A DNA stretch of 37,480 bases from an uncultured Holophagaceae bacterium. Its GTDB lineage: Bacteria; Acidobacteriota; Holophagae; Holophagales; Holophagaceae. Positions 14,981-22,616 of this stretch are shown here, one piece after another. The DNA lies in contig CAIYNT010000034.1 in assembly GCA_903927605.1 (NCBI GenBank), positions 1 through 37,480 of the forward strand, read 5' to 3'. Every line of letters begins with the position of its first letter. Positions within the stretch are counted from its first letter, which is position 1. Below the pieces are notes generated by a model. That model saw nothing but the letters and a program-made list of their open reading frames with translations. It did not search any database and was not told where the DNA came from. The position numbers were made by a program, and so were the translations under genes.

Positions 14981-16165
14981 TTTCAACACGCCTTCGGAAT
15001 CAGGAAGACGAAGCTGGTAGGCCACAGAACTCGGGGAGGTCCACACGGGCTTCCAGGGCAGGGCGCCATGGATGGGGCCCAGGCGGCGGGTGGGCGGCAG
15101 GATGGGCGCAAGGGATGGGTGATCGGCCGGTTCACCCGGATCCTGGTGGACGGGCTTGGGTGCCCCGGCTTTCAGGTCCCACACATAGAGGCCGGGTTTC
15201 TTGGGATCCAGCACCCGGGCCATGAGCTTCGAGCCGTCTGGGCTGAGGGCCAGGTCCGTGGCCCATCCCTTCAGTTGAGTAATGAGCTCACCTACACGGA
15301 GGCCCTGGACCTTGGCCCGCCGCTCGAGCTCCAGGGCGGTGTGCGTCAGCTCGGCGCAGAAGCGCTGGTAGCCATCTTTGGGACCGAATCCGAAGGTTGC
15401 CAGAAAGGACGAGTCGAAATCGCGCTTGCCGGCCATTCGAATCCAGAGGGTCTGGAAGATTTTTGGATCACCGGACCTGGTCTCCAGCCACGCCAGGTAG
15501 GCACTGCCACCCAGGTAGGCCATGCTGCCGCCGAGGAACCCGTCCTGGCGGCTCAGGGCCTCGTAGGTGGGCAGCTTGCCTTCGAGTGCCCACTGGCGCA
15601 GCACCGCCGCGCGGATGGCGCTGTGAGGGCGGCCGCTGCCGGTGAGCTGGCCCTCGATGAGGGTGGCATAGCCCTCGATGATCCATCGCGGAGACTTCCG
15701 GGCCAGAGGCCCCAGAGCCTCGGTCCAGCGTTCCCACAGGCCAGGCTTCCGGGCCGGGCGCAGCAGGTGGTGCATGTGGCCCAGTTCATGGGCGAGGAGT
15801 AGCTCCGCCCAGCCGTGGTGATGACCGATGATGGAATCCCGATCCGGCTCAGTCCTCCAGAGCACTACATGGGGACGCTGAAAGAACGGGAGGGCCATGC
15901 CATTGGCCTCCATCATGGGATCCTGGATCACGATGTCGATGACCTTCTCGTAGGCGAACCCGACGAGGCCCAGATACTGGGCATGGATGCCCTCGACACG
16001 CCCGGCCACCTCGCGACCGAAGGTTTCTAAGGCCCCGGGGCAGTGTATGCGGTAGTGCGTCGTGGTGAAGGTGATCCAGGCAGCATCCGGGGATTGGGTG
16101 TGGGGCGCGGCCTGAATCATGGCTGGCAGCATGGCGAGGCAAGAGGGGAAGGACCGAGAACGCAT
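14978..16165 (-). pseudogene. 5' part of interrupted zinc metallopeptidase gene: signal peptide, catalytic domain, partial propeller
   Basis: This 395-residue open frame starts at the ATG at 16165, giving a signal peptide (MRSRSFPSCLAMLPAMIQA); a start at 16363 would cross the divergent promoter region. It has a gluzincin-type zinc site HELGH (LLLAHELGHMHH) followed by WIIEGYATLIEG with the likely third ligand Glu, then the start of a TolB-like propeller (TDLALSPDGSKLM). After DSEGVLK it stops at a TAA supplied by the insertion. The missing 450 residues lie at 9354-10711. The catalytic domain is complete, so a secreted truncated peptidase might still be made, but without its barrel. It is divergent from apbE across the palindrome region. 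Confidence 0.87.
14981..14985. repeat. Target-site duplication, right copy (TTTCA)
   Basis: This is the second copy of the 5-bp duplication, directly after the right end of the insertion. On the minus strand it reads TGAAA and supplies the last lysine codon before the TAA provided by the element. Confidence 0.85.
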
Positions 16166-16199
16166 ACCCCAGTTTGCCCAGGGAGTGATCGGGGTCACC

Positions 16200-16222
16200 T
16201 TTTTGAGATCTCCTCTCAAAAA
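16200..16222. promoter_or_regulatory. Operator 1: TTTTTGAGA-N5-TCTCAAAAA palindrome
   Basis: This is a perfect 9-bp inverted repeat with a 5-base centre (16209-16213). Its core, TGAGA-N5-TCTCA (16204-16218), is identical in design to the second site 45 bp downstream. It lies between divergent genes, 41 bp before the first site of apbE translation and 34 bp upstream of the peptidase start, so a bound protein could control both. The regulator is not identified. Confidence 0.65.
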
Positions 16223-16248
16223 CAAGTTGAAATAAAAAAATAAGCAAT

Positions 16249-16263
16249 TGAGACTAAATCTCA
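16249..16263. promoter_or_regulatory. Operator 2: TGAGA-N5-TCTCA overlapping the apbE start
   Basis: TGAGA (16249-16253), CTAAA, TCTCA (16259-16263) repeats the core of the upstream palindrome with the same spacing. Its last base is the A of the apbE ATG, so occupancy would also mask the ribosome-binding region. No good Shine-Dalgarno is visible there. Confidence 0.65.
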
Positions 16264-17219
16264 TGATTGAATTCGCTCTGACTATTGCCCTGCTGTCGAG
16301 CCTGTCGTCCTTAGTGTCCGCCCCCATGCCTGCGCCGGCCGTGGATCGCACTGTGCTCGCCATGGGAACGGAATTGCGCGTTCACCTTGAAGGCCCCGGC
16401 GATCTGGGGAGGGCCTCGGAATCGGTTCTCGCGGAAACGGCGAGGATTGAGGCGGCCTGCTCGACCTGGAACCCCACCTCGACCTGGAGCCGTCTCAATG
16501 GCGCGCGGGGAACACCGGTGCCCCTGGCGAAAGAGTGGATCGACCTGCTTGGCCGGATCCAGACCTGGAATCAGCAGACGGAGGGTGCCTTCGATCCCGT
16601 ATTGATGGCCCTGATCCAGGCCTGGGGCACCCGGGAGGGTGGCAAGACTCCGGACTCGAAGACCTTGGCCGAAGCGCGCAGGGCCGCTGGATCTGGTCTG
16701 CTGGTCCTGGACAGGGACCGGGGTCTGGCCAAGCTCCTGCATCCCAAGGCTGGTGTCGAGGAAGGTGGCTTCCTCAAGGGCTATGCGCTGGATGCCATGC
16801 GGAAGGCTGCTGCGGTGCCTGCGGGCTGGCTGGACTTCGGAGGCCAGGTGCTGGTCTGGGGTCGCCCCTTGACCGTCGACGTCGCGGATCCGCAGGACCG
16901 GCGGCTGACGCGCTGCACCCTCGTCTTGAAAGCAGCCTCCCTTTCCTGCAGCGGCACCTCGGAGCGGGGTAGGCACATCCTGGATCCCCGCAGTGGACGG
17001 CCTTGTCAAGCCTGGGGCAGTACTGCCGTGGTGGCGGCCGACGGCCTTTCGGCGGATGTGCTGTCCACCGCGCTCTACGTGCTGGGTCCAGACCAGGGGG
17101 TTGTCTGGGCCGGGCGACATGAGGTCGCCGCGGCCTTTCTTCTCAACGATGGGCAGATTCGGATGACCCGGGCCTTCCAGTCGCTCCACCCAACCTTGAT
17201 CCCCAGGGAGAACCGATGA
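16263..17219 (+). CDS. apbE: ApbE, FAD:protein FMN transferase
   Basis: ApbE transfers FMN from FAD onto a Thr or Ser of target proteins outside the cytoplasm. The 318-residue protein has an N-terminal signal segment (MIEFALTIALLSSLSSLVSA) and the family blocks AMGTELRVHL, FDPVLMALIQAWG, GGFLKGYALDAM, WLDFGGQVLV, CSGTSERGRHILDPRSGRP and the Mg-site region GLSADVLSTALYVLG. The ATG at 16263 is chosen; a TTG at 16248 would add five residues. Its stop overlaps the porin start (ATGA). The likely substrate is encoded three genes downstream at 19664. Control probably acts through the two palindromes just upstream. Confidence 0.93.
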   Translation: MIEFALTIALLSSLSSLVSAPMPAPAVDRTVLAMGTELRVHLEGPGDLGRASESVLAETARIEAACSTWNPTSTWSRLNGARGTPVPLAKEWIDLLGRIQTWNQQTEGAFDPVLMALIQAWGTREGGKTPDSKTLAEARRAAGSGLLVLDRDRGLAKLLHPKAGVEEGGFLKGYALDAMRKAAAVPAGWLDFGGQVLVWGRPLTVDVADPQDRRLTRCTLVLKAASLSCSGTSERGRHILDPRSGRPCQAWGSTAVVAADGLSADVLSTALYVLGPDQGVVWAGRHEVAAAFLLNDGQIRMTRAFQSLHPTLIPRENR

Positions 17220-18514
17220 AATGGATCCTCACACCCCTCGCAAGTGCGCTGCTCGCGGCCTCCTTGGCCGCCCAGCAGCCCTCCGATACTGACAAACGTG
17301 TAACCGAGTTGGAACGCAAACTGGACGCGCTTTCGCGGCAACTGGAGCAGCAGCAGACGGGCAATGCGCTGCCTGTGCCCGAGGGCGGCCAGGGCAGCTA
17401 CGGGCTGGGAGCCGCGGCGAGCAAGGTCTACTCCGCCCCGGCGGGCGTGTCCATCGGCGGCTACGGGGAGGTCCTCTACCAAAACTTCGACGGCAAATTG
17501 CAGAACGGAACCTACGCGCCCCAGAATAACCAGATCGATACCCTTCGCGCAGTCTTCTACTTTGGTTACCACTTCAATGACTGGATTGTCTTCAACAGCG
17601 AAGTGGAGTTTGAGCACAGCGGCTATTCCGACGCCCATCCCGAAGGTGAGGCCATCGTCGAATTCGCCTATCTGGATTTCCTGATCCGGAAGGAATTCAA
17701 CGTGCGGGCAGGGCAGCTGCTGCTGCCGATCGGCTTCATCAACGAGATTCACGAGCCGCCCGCGGTGCTCAGCACAGCCCGTCCCTTCGTGGAGCGGGAG
17801 GGCGGCATCATTCCCACCACCTGGCACGAAAACGGCGTGGGGTTCCACGGCGAGCTGCCGGGCAACTTCGACTACCGTATCTACCTCGTCAGTGGGATGA
17901 ATGCCGCGAACTTCAATGCCGGTGGCATCAGTGACGGCCGGCAGGATGGCAACCTGGCGAATGCGGAACGCTTCGCCCTGACTGGTCGGCTGGATTGGCA
18001 TCCCCTATTGGGTAGCACCCTTGGGTTCAGTTTCTACCGCGGCAACGGCGTGGTCGAGACTCCCTACCACGCGCCCATCGGCGCCACCACCATTCCAACC
18101 ACCCTTGCCGAGGTCCATGGTGAGTACCGCGCCCAGGGCTGGCAATTCCGGGCCCTTTACGTCCGCACCACCCTTGGGAAGCCCGAGATCGAAAGCCTCG
18201 GTTCCGCCGCGGATGCCTACGCGGTGGGGACGCGGCAGTGGGGCGGCTACCTGGAAGCGGGCTACGACCTGCTCAGTCACAGCGGCTCGCGGCAGGCGCT
18301 CATCCCCTTCCTGCGCTGGGAGCGTCTCAACCTCCAACAACAAGTCGCAGCCGGAGTCCTGGCTGACCCGGCCAACGACCAGACCGTCCACACGGCGGGC
18401 CTGAGCTGGAAACCCATTCCGCAGGTGGCGGTGAAGGCAGATTTCTCGCAGGTCCGCAACGGGGCTGGAACCGGGCGGAATCAGTGGAATGTGGCCCTGG
18501 GCTACGAGTTTTGA
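17216..18514 (+). CDS. Outer-membrane porin with N-terminal coiled coil
   Basis: This 432-residue protein has a signal peptide (MKWILTPLASALLAASLAAQ), a short coiled coil (about residues 27-47, VTELERKLDALSRQLEQQ), and a barrel of alternating strands ending in ...NVALGYEF with the C-terminal Phe typical of outer-membrane insertion. Segments such as GYGEVLYQNFDG, FNSEVEFEH and VRAGQLLLPIGFINEIHEPP resemble phosphate-selective-porin-like and carbohydrate-porin-like channels. The coiled coil may trimerise or span the periplasm. It overlaps apbE by four bases, and the di-haem cytochrome begins 7 bp after it. Substrate is unknown; being inside a redox operon suggests metal or electron-acceptor passage. 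Confidence 0.88.
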   Translation: MKWILTPLASALLAASLAAQQPSDTDKRVTELERKLDALSRQLEQQQTGNALPVPEGGQGSYGLGAAASKVYSAPAGVSIGGYGEVLYQNFDGKLQNGTYAPQNNQIDTLRAVFYFGYHFNDWIVFNSEVEFEHSGYSDAHPEGEAIVEFAYLDFLIRKEFNVRAGQLLLPIGFINEIHEPPAVLSTARPFVEREGGIIPTTWHENGVGFHGELPGNFDYRIYLVSGMNAANFNAGGISDGRQDGNLANAERFALTGRLDWHPLLGSTLGFSFYRGNGVVETPYHAPIGATTIPTTLAEVHGEYRAQGWQFRALYVRTTLGKPEIESLGSAADAYAVGTRQWGGYLEAGYDLLSHSGSRQALIPFLRWERLNLQQQVAAGVLADPANDQTVHTAGLSWKPIPQVAVKADFSQVRNGAGTGRNQWNVALGYEF

Positions 18515-18521
18515 GGGCGTC

Positions 18522-19667
18522 ATGAGAACGCGATTTGCCTCTCTGCCTGTCCTGGTGGCGCTATGGATCGCCTTGATTCTGGGAACCCTTCAGGTGGCCT
18601 GTGGCGGGTCAACAACGGGTCCAGATCCCCAGACTCTAGCTACGGTGGGCCGGTCGGTCTTCTTCGACGGAACCCTCTCCGAGCCGGCAGGCCAGTCCTG
18701 CGCCAGCTGCCATGATCCCAAGCACGGCTTCACCGACCCCCGCGGCACCGCAACCTCCGAAGGGGTGATCCCTGGAAGCTTCGGGAACCGCAACGCCCCG
18801 ACGGCAGCCTATGCGGTCTTCTCACCCGCCTTCTACTACGACGCCGCTGGAGGAAGCTACCGTGGGGGGCAGTTCCTGGATGGAAGAGCTCCCACACTGG
18901 CGGACCAGGCCCAAAGGCCACCCTTGAATCCCATCGAGATGCACAACCCGGATGCCACCGCCTACGCGGCCAAGGTGGCGACCCGCCCCTATGCTTCCCA
19001 ACTCCGGAGCCTCTTCGGGCAGAACCTGTTCCAGGATCCCGACCAGGCGATGGTCGCGATCGGAAAAGCGGTGGAGGCTTTCGAACGCACCAAGGAAGTG
19101 TCTCCTTTCTCCTCCAAGTACGACGCCTACCTGTCTGGAACGGTCACGCTGAGCCCTCAAGAGCAGCTTGGACTGACTCTCTTCGAGGGCAAGGCCGGCT
19201 GTGCGGCCTGCCATCCGAATCGTCCTGGCCCCGATGCCCAGCGCCCCCTGTTCACAGACTTCACCTATGACAACATCGGTGTCCCCCGGAATTCAGCGAA
19301 CCCTTTCTACACGCAACCGGCCTCCGTCAACCCCGATGGTGCCGCCTTCGTGGATATAGGACTCGGAGCCAATCCGAGGGTCATCAAGGACGGGGCCGCC
19401 CAGGCCAATCGGGGCCGTTTCAAGGTGTCCACCCTGCGCAACGTGGCTCTCTCGGCGCCCTACTTCCACAACGGTGTCTTCACGACGCTCAAAGATGCTG
19501 TGGCCTTCTACAACCGTCGAGATCTGGATCCGCTTCGGTTCGGCCCACCGGAGGTGCCCGAGACCGTGAATCGAGCTGAACTCGGCAACCTGGGGTTGTC
19601 GGATGAGGAGGAAGATGCCCTCGTCGCCTTCCTGGGAACACTCACCGATGGATATCCCCGCCTATGA
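18522..19667 (+). CDS. Di-haem cytochrome c peroxidase/MauG-family protein
   Basis: This 381-residue exported protein has two c-type haem motifs, CASCH (near residue 55) and CAACH (near residue 226), in the arrangement of bacterial di-haem peroxidases and MauG/MbnH enzymes. Supporting blocks are LGRSVFFDGTLSE-like start, GFTDPRG, GNRNAPTAAYAVF, FDGRAPTLADQAQ-type and RFKVSTLRNVALSAPYFHNGVFTTL. The signal segment ends near LQVACGGS, possibly a lipoprotein Cys although the lipobox is imperfect. The start is the ATG at 18522. It may reduce peroxide or, like MbnH, oxidise a partner protein. It sits between a porin and a flavoprotein and ends in ATGA overlap with the latter. Confidence 0.92.
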   Translation: MRTRFASLPVLVALWIALILGTLQVACGGSTTGPDPQTLATVGRSVFFDGTLSEPAGQSCASCHDPKHGFTDPRGTATSEGVIPGSFGNRNAPTAAYAVFSPAFYYDAAGGSYRGGQFLDGRAPTLADQAQRPPLNPIEMHNPDATAYAAKVATRPYASQLRSLFGQNLFQDPDQAMVAIGKAVEAFERTKEVSPFSSKYDAYLSGTVTLSPQEQLGLTLFEGKAGCAACHPNRPGPDAQRPLFTDFTYDNIGVPRNSANPFYTQPASVNPDGAAFVDIGLGANPRVIKDGAAQANRGRFKVSTLRNVALSAPYFHNGVFTTLKDAVAFYNRRDLDPLRFGPPEVPETVNRAELGNLGLSDEEEDALVAFLGTLTDGYPRL

Positions 19668-20182
19668 TCCGCGTCCTCGCTCCCCTATTCCTCACGACCG
19701 GGCTCATCGCCGGTCTACCGACCACACAGGAGGCCTTGGCGCTGGTCTTCCCGGGCGCTCAGATCGTGCGCAAGGAGTACTGGCTTTCGGAGGCGCAGGC
19801 GCGACGGGCGAAGGATCTTGCGGGCTCGCCACTCTCGGGCCTGTGGCAAGTGGCCTATGAGGCCCGCAATGAAGGCAGGCTTGTGGGGGTCGCCTTCCTC
19901 GACACTCACCGTGTGCGCACCCTTCCGGAGACGGCGATGGTCGCCATTTCGCCCGAAGGCCGCATCCTCCGCGTGGAGGTCTTAGCCTTCCGCGAGCCCC
20001 AGGAGTACATGGCCAAGGATGCGTGGATGCGCCAGTTCGACGGGAAGCAACTGAATTCCCAGCTCACGTTGAAAGGCACCATTCACCCACTCGCAGGCAG
20101 CACGCTCACAGCGAATGCACTGACTGACGCGGCCCGGAGAAGCCTGGCCCTGCATCAGCTCTTCTACGGAGAGGCGAGGTGA
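19664..20182 (+). CDS. Exported FMN-binding-domain protein, likely ApbE substrate
   Basis: This 172-residue protein has a signal segment (about residues 1-18) followed by a domain like the FMN-binding domain of RnfG/NqrC-type proteins. Near the C-terminus, AGSTLTANALTDAARRSL stands where the flavinylation motif SGAT-x-T occurs; T147 is the likely FMN-attachment residue (inferred from the family). The upstream part contains ISPEGRILRVEVLAFREP, the usual strand and the Arg/Glu pocket. It overlaps the cytochrome gene (ATGA) and the next gene (GTGA). With apbE at the head of the operon, covalent FMN is expected. The function would be to move electrons in the periplasm. Confidence 0.82.
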   Translation: MIRVLAPLFLTTGLIAGLPTTQEALALVFPGAQIVRKEYWLSEAQARRAKDLAGSPLSGLWQVAYEARNEGRLVGVAFLDTHRVRTLPETAMVAISPEGRILRVEVLAFREPQEYMAKDAWMRQFDGKQLNSQLTLKGTIHPLAGSTLTANALTDAARRSLALHQLFYGEAR

Positions 20183-20646
20183 GACTGTTCGAACGGTGGT
20201 CCCTGCACCTGGGCGCATTCCTGACGGGTCTCTCCGGCTTGATCTACGGTTGGATGCGGTACTTCGGCAAGGTGCTGGGAGAGTTCGGGGTCGAGCCCCA
20301 TCCGCTTCAGGGCTTGGTCCAGCACCTTCATGTGCTTGCTGCACCCCTGCTGCTCTTCGCTCTGGGTATGATGGTGCGGGGCCACCTGTACACGAAGTTG
20401 AAAGCTGGTACCCAGGAAGGCCGCCCTACGGGCATCAGCCTTGGGATCCTGATCCTCCCCATGGTGGCCGCAGGCTACCTGGTGCAGGTGGTCACTTCGC
20501 CGACCTGGCGCCTGGCCTTCGCCTGGGTGCATGGTGTGGCCAGCCTGCTCTTCTTGATTGGCTACTTGGGGCATGGCCTCCGGGCCTGGATGAAGTCCCA
20601 AACGGAAGAGGGAGCATCGACGGTCCGGCCTGAGGGCTGGGAATGA
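20179..20646 (+). CDS. Four-TM His-rich membrane protein, candidate b-type cytochrome/electron conduit
   Basis: This 155-residue protein has four hydrophobic segments (about residues 8-25, 45-65, 87-105 and 112-130). Histidines lie near or in them: HLG at 9, HPLQGLVQHLHVLAAP at about 41-56, GHLY at 68, WVHG at 115 and GHGL at 128. That spacing resembles small DUF4405-like or cytochrome b-type subunits that bind haem between helices. It starts with GTG overlapping the FMN-protein stop. It would pass electrons from the inner membrane to the flavinylated protein; this is inference. No family identity is certain. Confidence 0.65.
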   Translation: MRLFERWSLHLGAFLTGLSGLIYGWMRYFGKVLGEFGVEPHPLQGLVQHLHVLAAPLLLFALGMMVRGHLYTKLKAGTQEGRPTGISLGILILPMVAAGYLVQVVTSPTWRLAFAWVHGVASLLFLIGYLGHGLRAWMKSQTEEGASTVRPEGWE

Positions 20647-20746
20647 ATGCCTTTCACAATTTGGACTCAGTCTGCACCCCACCTGGGTTGGCATCAGCGA
20701 GAATGTGGAAGACTTGCTGAACTGCATTTTCGACCTAGAGAGGGAA

Positions 20747-20766
20747 GCACTCAGTTTGCTGAGTGC
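20747..20766 (+). other. Perfect 8-bp hairpin upstream of mutL
   Basis: GCACTCAG (20747-20754) and CTGAGTGC (20759-20766) pair around a TTTG loop, 35 bp before the mutL GTG. No T-tract follows, so termination of the flavinylation operon here is uncertain. The rest of 20647-20801 shows no gene. Confidence 0.45.
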
Positions 20767-20801
20767 GGCCATTGAATGGTCGGACGCCGTAGACTAGATC
20801 C

Positions 20802-22598
20802 GTGCCGAAAATCCGCATCCTTCCTGATCAAGTCGCGAACCAGATCGCCGCGGGTGAGGTGGTGGAGCGGCCTTCATCTGTGTTAAAGGAACTGGCAGAG
20901 AACGCCCTGGATGCCGGGGCCACCCACATCGAGGTGACCTGGGAGGAGGGGGGCAAGCGCCTACTGGAGGTGACCGACAATGGCTCGGGCTTGGCCCGCG
21001 ATGATCTGTTCCTGGCCCTGGAGCGTCATGCCACCAGCAAGGTGCGTACTGCTGAAGATCTGGGCCGCCTGTGCACCTTCGGCTTCCGGGGTGAGGCCCT
21101 GCCGAGCATCGCCAGCGTGAGTCGCTTCGACCTGGCCAGCGCCGAGGCAGAAGGTGCGGGCCATCGCCTGCGCTGCGAATTCGGCATCATCAAGGAGGTC
21201 GCGCCCGTCTCCCGCAGCCGCGGTACCACGGTGATTGTTCGGGACCTCTTCGCCCAGCTTCCCGCCCGCCGCCGGTTCCTCAAATCCACGGATACTGAAC
21301 ACGCCCAGCTCTGGGGTGCTGTGGCGAGGCTGGCACTCAGCTCCCCCGGCGTCCGTTGGACCATCCGATCGGATCGAGGCGCACCACTGGTGCTGCCACC
21401 CGTGGCGGATGCGGGCCAACGCCTTGCGCCCCTGCTGGGTGAGAAGATGGGGCGTCTGGTGCCCTTCGTGAATGGAGAGGCTCCCTGGCTTCTGCGGGGC
21501 TTCGTCTCCCCACCGGACCTCAGCTTCCGGGATCGGAACCACCTCTACTTGTTCGTGAACGGCCGGGCGGTGCGAGATCGCCTGCTGTTGGCGGCGCTTT
21601 CCGAGGCCTGGTCCGGCACCTTCGCCAAGGGTGCCTATCCGGCAGCGGTGATCTTCCTGGAACTGCCGCCCGAGGCGGTGGATGTGAATGTTCATCCCAC
21701 CAAGGCCGAAGTCCGTTTCCGCGAGCCCCAGCGAATCTTCGTCTGGGTGCGGGGCGGCGCCGAGGAGGCCTGGGCGAAGCTTAGGGGCGGGCTGGCTTCA
21801 GTATTGGAAATGCCACCCAGGCCCATGGAAGCCGAGTTCGATCTGGACCCCTCCCGGCCCAGGGCGTCCCAGCATCCGCGCCTCTGGTCGGATCACTCCG
21901 ACGGCGCCCTGGGGGCCTACCAGGCCATCGCTGACGCCTTTGCAACCCGCCCCTTGGATAAGATTTATCCCCTCGAAACTGCGCCCTCAGGGGTGGCCGA
22001 AAGAGCGGATCCCCGCCCCGAGATTCGCTACCTCGGGGCCTTCCAGTGCACCTACCTGCTGGCGGAGATTGTCGGGGCGGCTGGCCCTGAGCTTTGGATC
22101 GTGGATCAACACGTGGCCCATGAGCGGGTCCTCTTTGAGCGGCTTTTCTTGCACCGCCATGCCCCCGCCATCCAGCCCCTGATGCCGTCCCAGGTGGTCC
22201 AGGTGGGTCCCGAAGCCCTGGCTCGCCTCATGCCATTTCTGGCAGAACTGGAGGCTGCTGGCGTAGAGGCGGAGCCCTTCGGTGGCGATGCACTGGTGGT
22301 GCGAGGCCTGCCAGACTTCCTGATCGACCGTGATCCCCAGGCCCTGCTGGAGGATCTGCTGGCCCGCCTGGAACAGGATGGCCGGCTGGACCTGGACACC
22401 TTCCGCCGCGACCTGAATGCCGAACTCGCTTGCCGCGCCGCCATCAAGAAGCACCACGCCCTGCCTCCTGACCTGGCCCTTGGGCTCATTCAAGACCTGC
22501 TCGCCTGTGACGTGCCAAACACCTGTCCCCATGGCCGGCCCATCCTCAAGAAGCTGAGCCTCGATGATCTGGAGAGAAGCTTTGGGCGCAAAATGTAG
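20802..22598 (+). CDS. mutL: MutL, DNA mismatch repair protein
   Basis: MutL couples MutS mismatch recognition to strand incision and excision. The 598-residue protein has the GHKL ATPase motifs IAAGEVVERPSSVLKELAENALDAGAT, VTDNGSGL, HATSK, FGFRGEALPSIASV and the VNVHPTKAEVRF loop, then a variable linker and a C-terminal dimerisation domain. The endonuclease motif reads DQHVAHERVLFE, where the usual DQHA has Val in place of Ala; the later Cys/His elements (CRAAIKKHHAL, CPHGRPI) are present. Translation starts at a GTG. It converges on the sigma-54 activator gene, with 18 bp between the stops. Confidence 0.97.
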   Translation: MPKIRILPDQVANQIAAGEVVERPSSVLKELAENALDAGATHIEVTWEEGGKRLLEVTDNGSGLARDDLFLALERHATSKVRTAEDLGRLCTFGFRGEALPSIASVSRFDLASAEAEGAGHRLRCEFGIIKEVAPVSRSRGTTVIVRDLFAQLPARRRFLKSTDTEHAQLWGAVARLALSSPGVRWTIRSDRGAPLVLPPVADAGQRLAPLLGEKMGRLVPFVNGEAPWLLRGFVSPPDLSFRDRNHLYLFVNGRAVRDRLLLAALSEAWSGTFAKGAYPAAVIFLELPPEAVDVNVHPTKAEVRFREPQRIFVWVRGGAEEAWAKLRGGLASVLEMPPRPMEAEFDLDPSRPRASQHPRLWSDHSDGALGAYQAIADAFATRPLDKIYPLETAPSGVAERADPRPEIRYLGAFQCTYLLAEIVGAAGPELWIVDQHVAHERVLFERLFLHRHAPAIQPLMPSQVVQVGPEALARLMPFLAELEAAGVEAEPFGGDALVVRGLPDFLIDRDPQALLEDLLARLEQDGRLDLDTFRRDLNAELACRAAIKKHHALPPDLALGLIQDLLACDVPNTCPHGRPILKKLSLDDLERSFGRKM

Positions 22599-22616
22599 AT
22601 GCGTCCTCTGTGGTCA

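Noticed and set aside
22599..22616. Terminator between mutL and the sigma-54 activator gene
   Set aside because: Only a 5-bp stem (GTCCT/AGGAC) with a long loop and no T-tract can be drawn, partly inside the coding ends.
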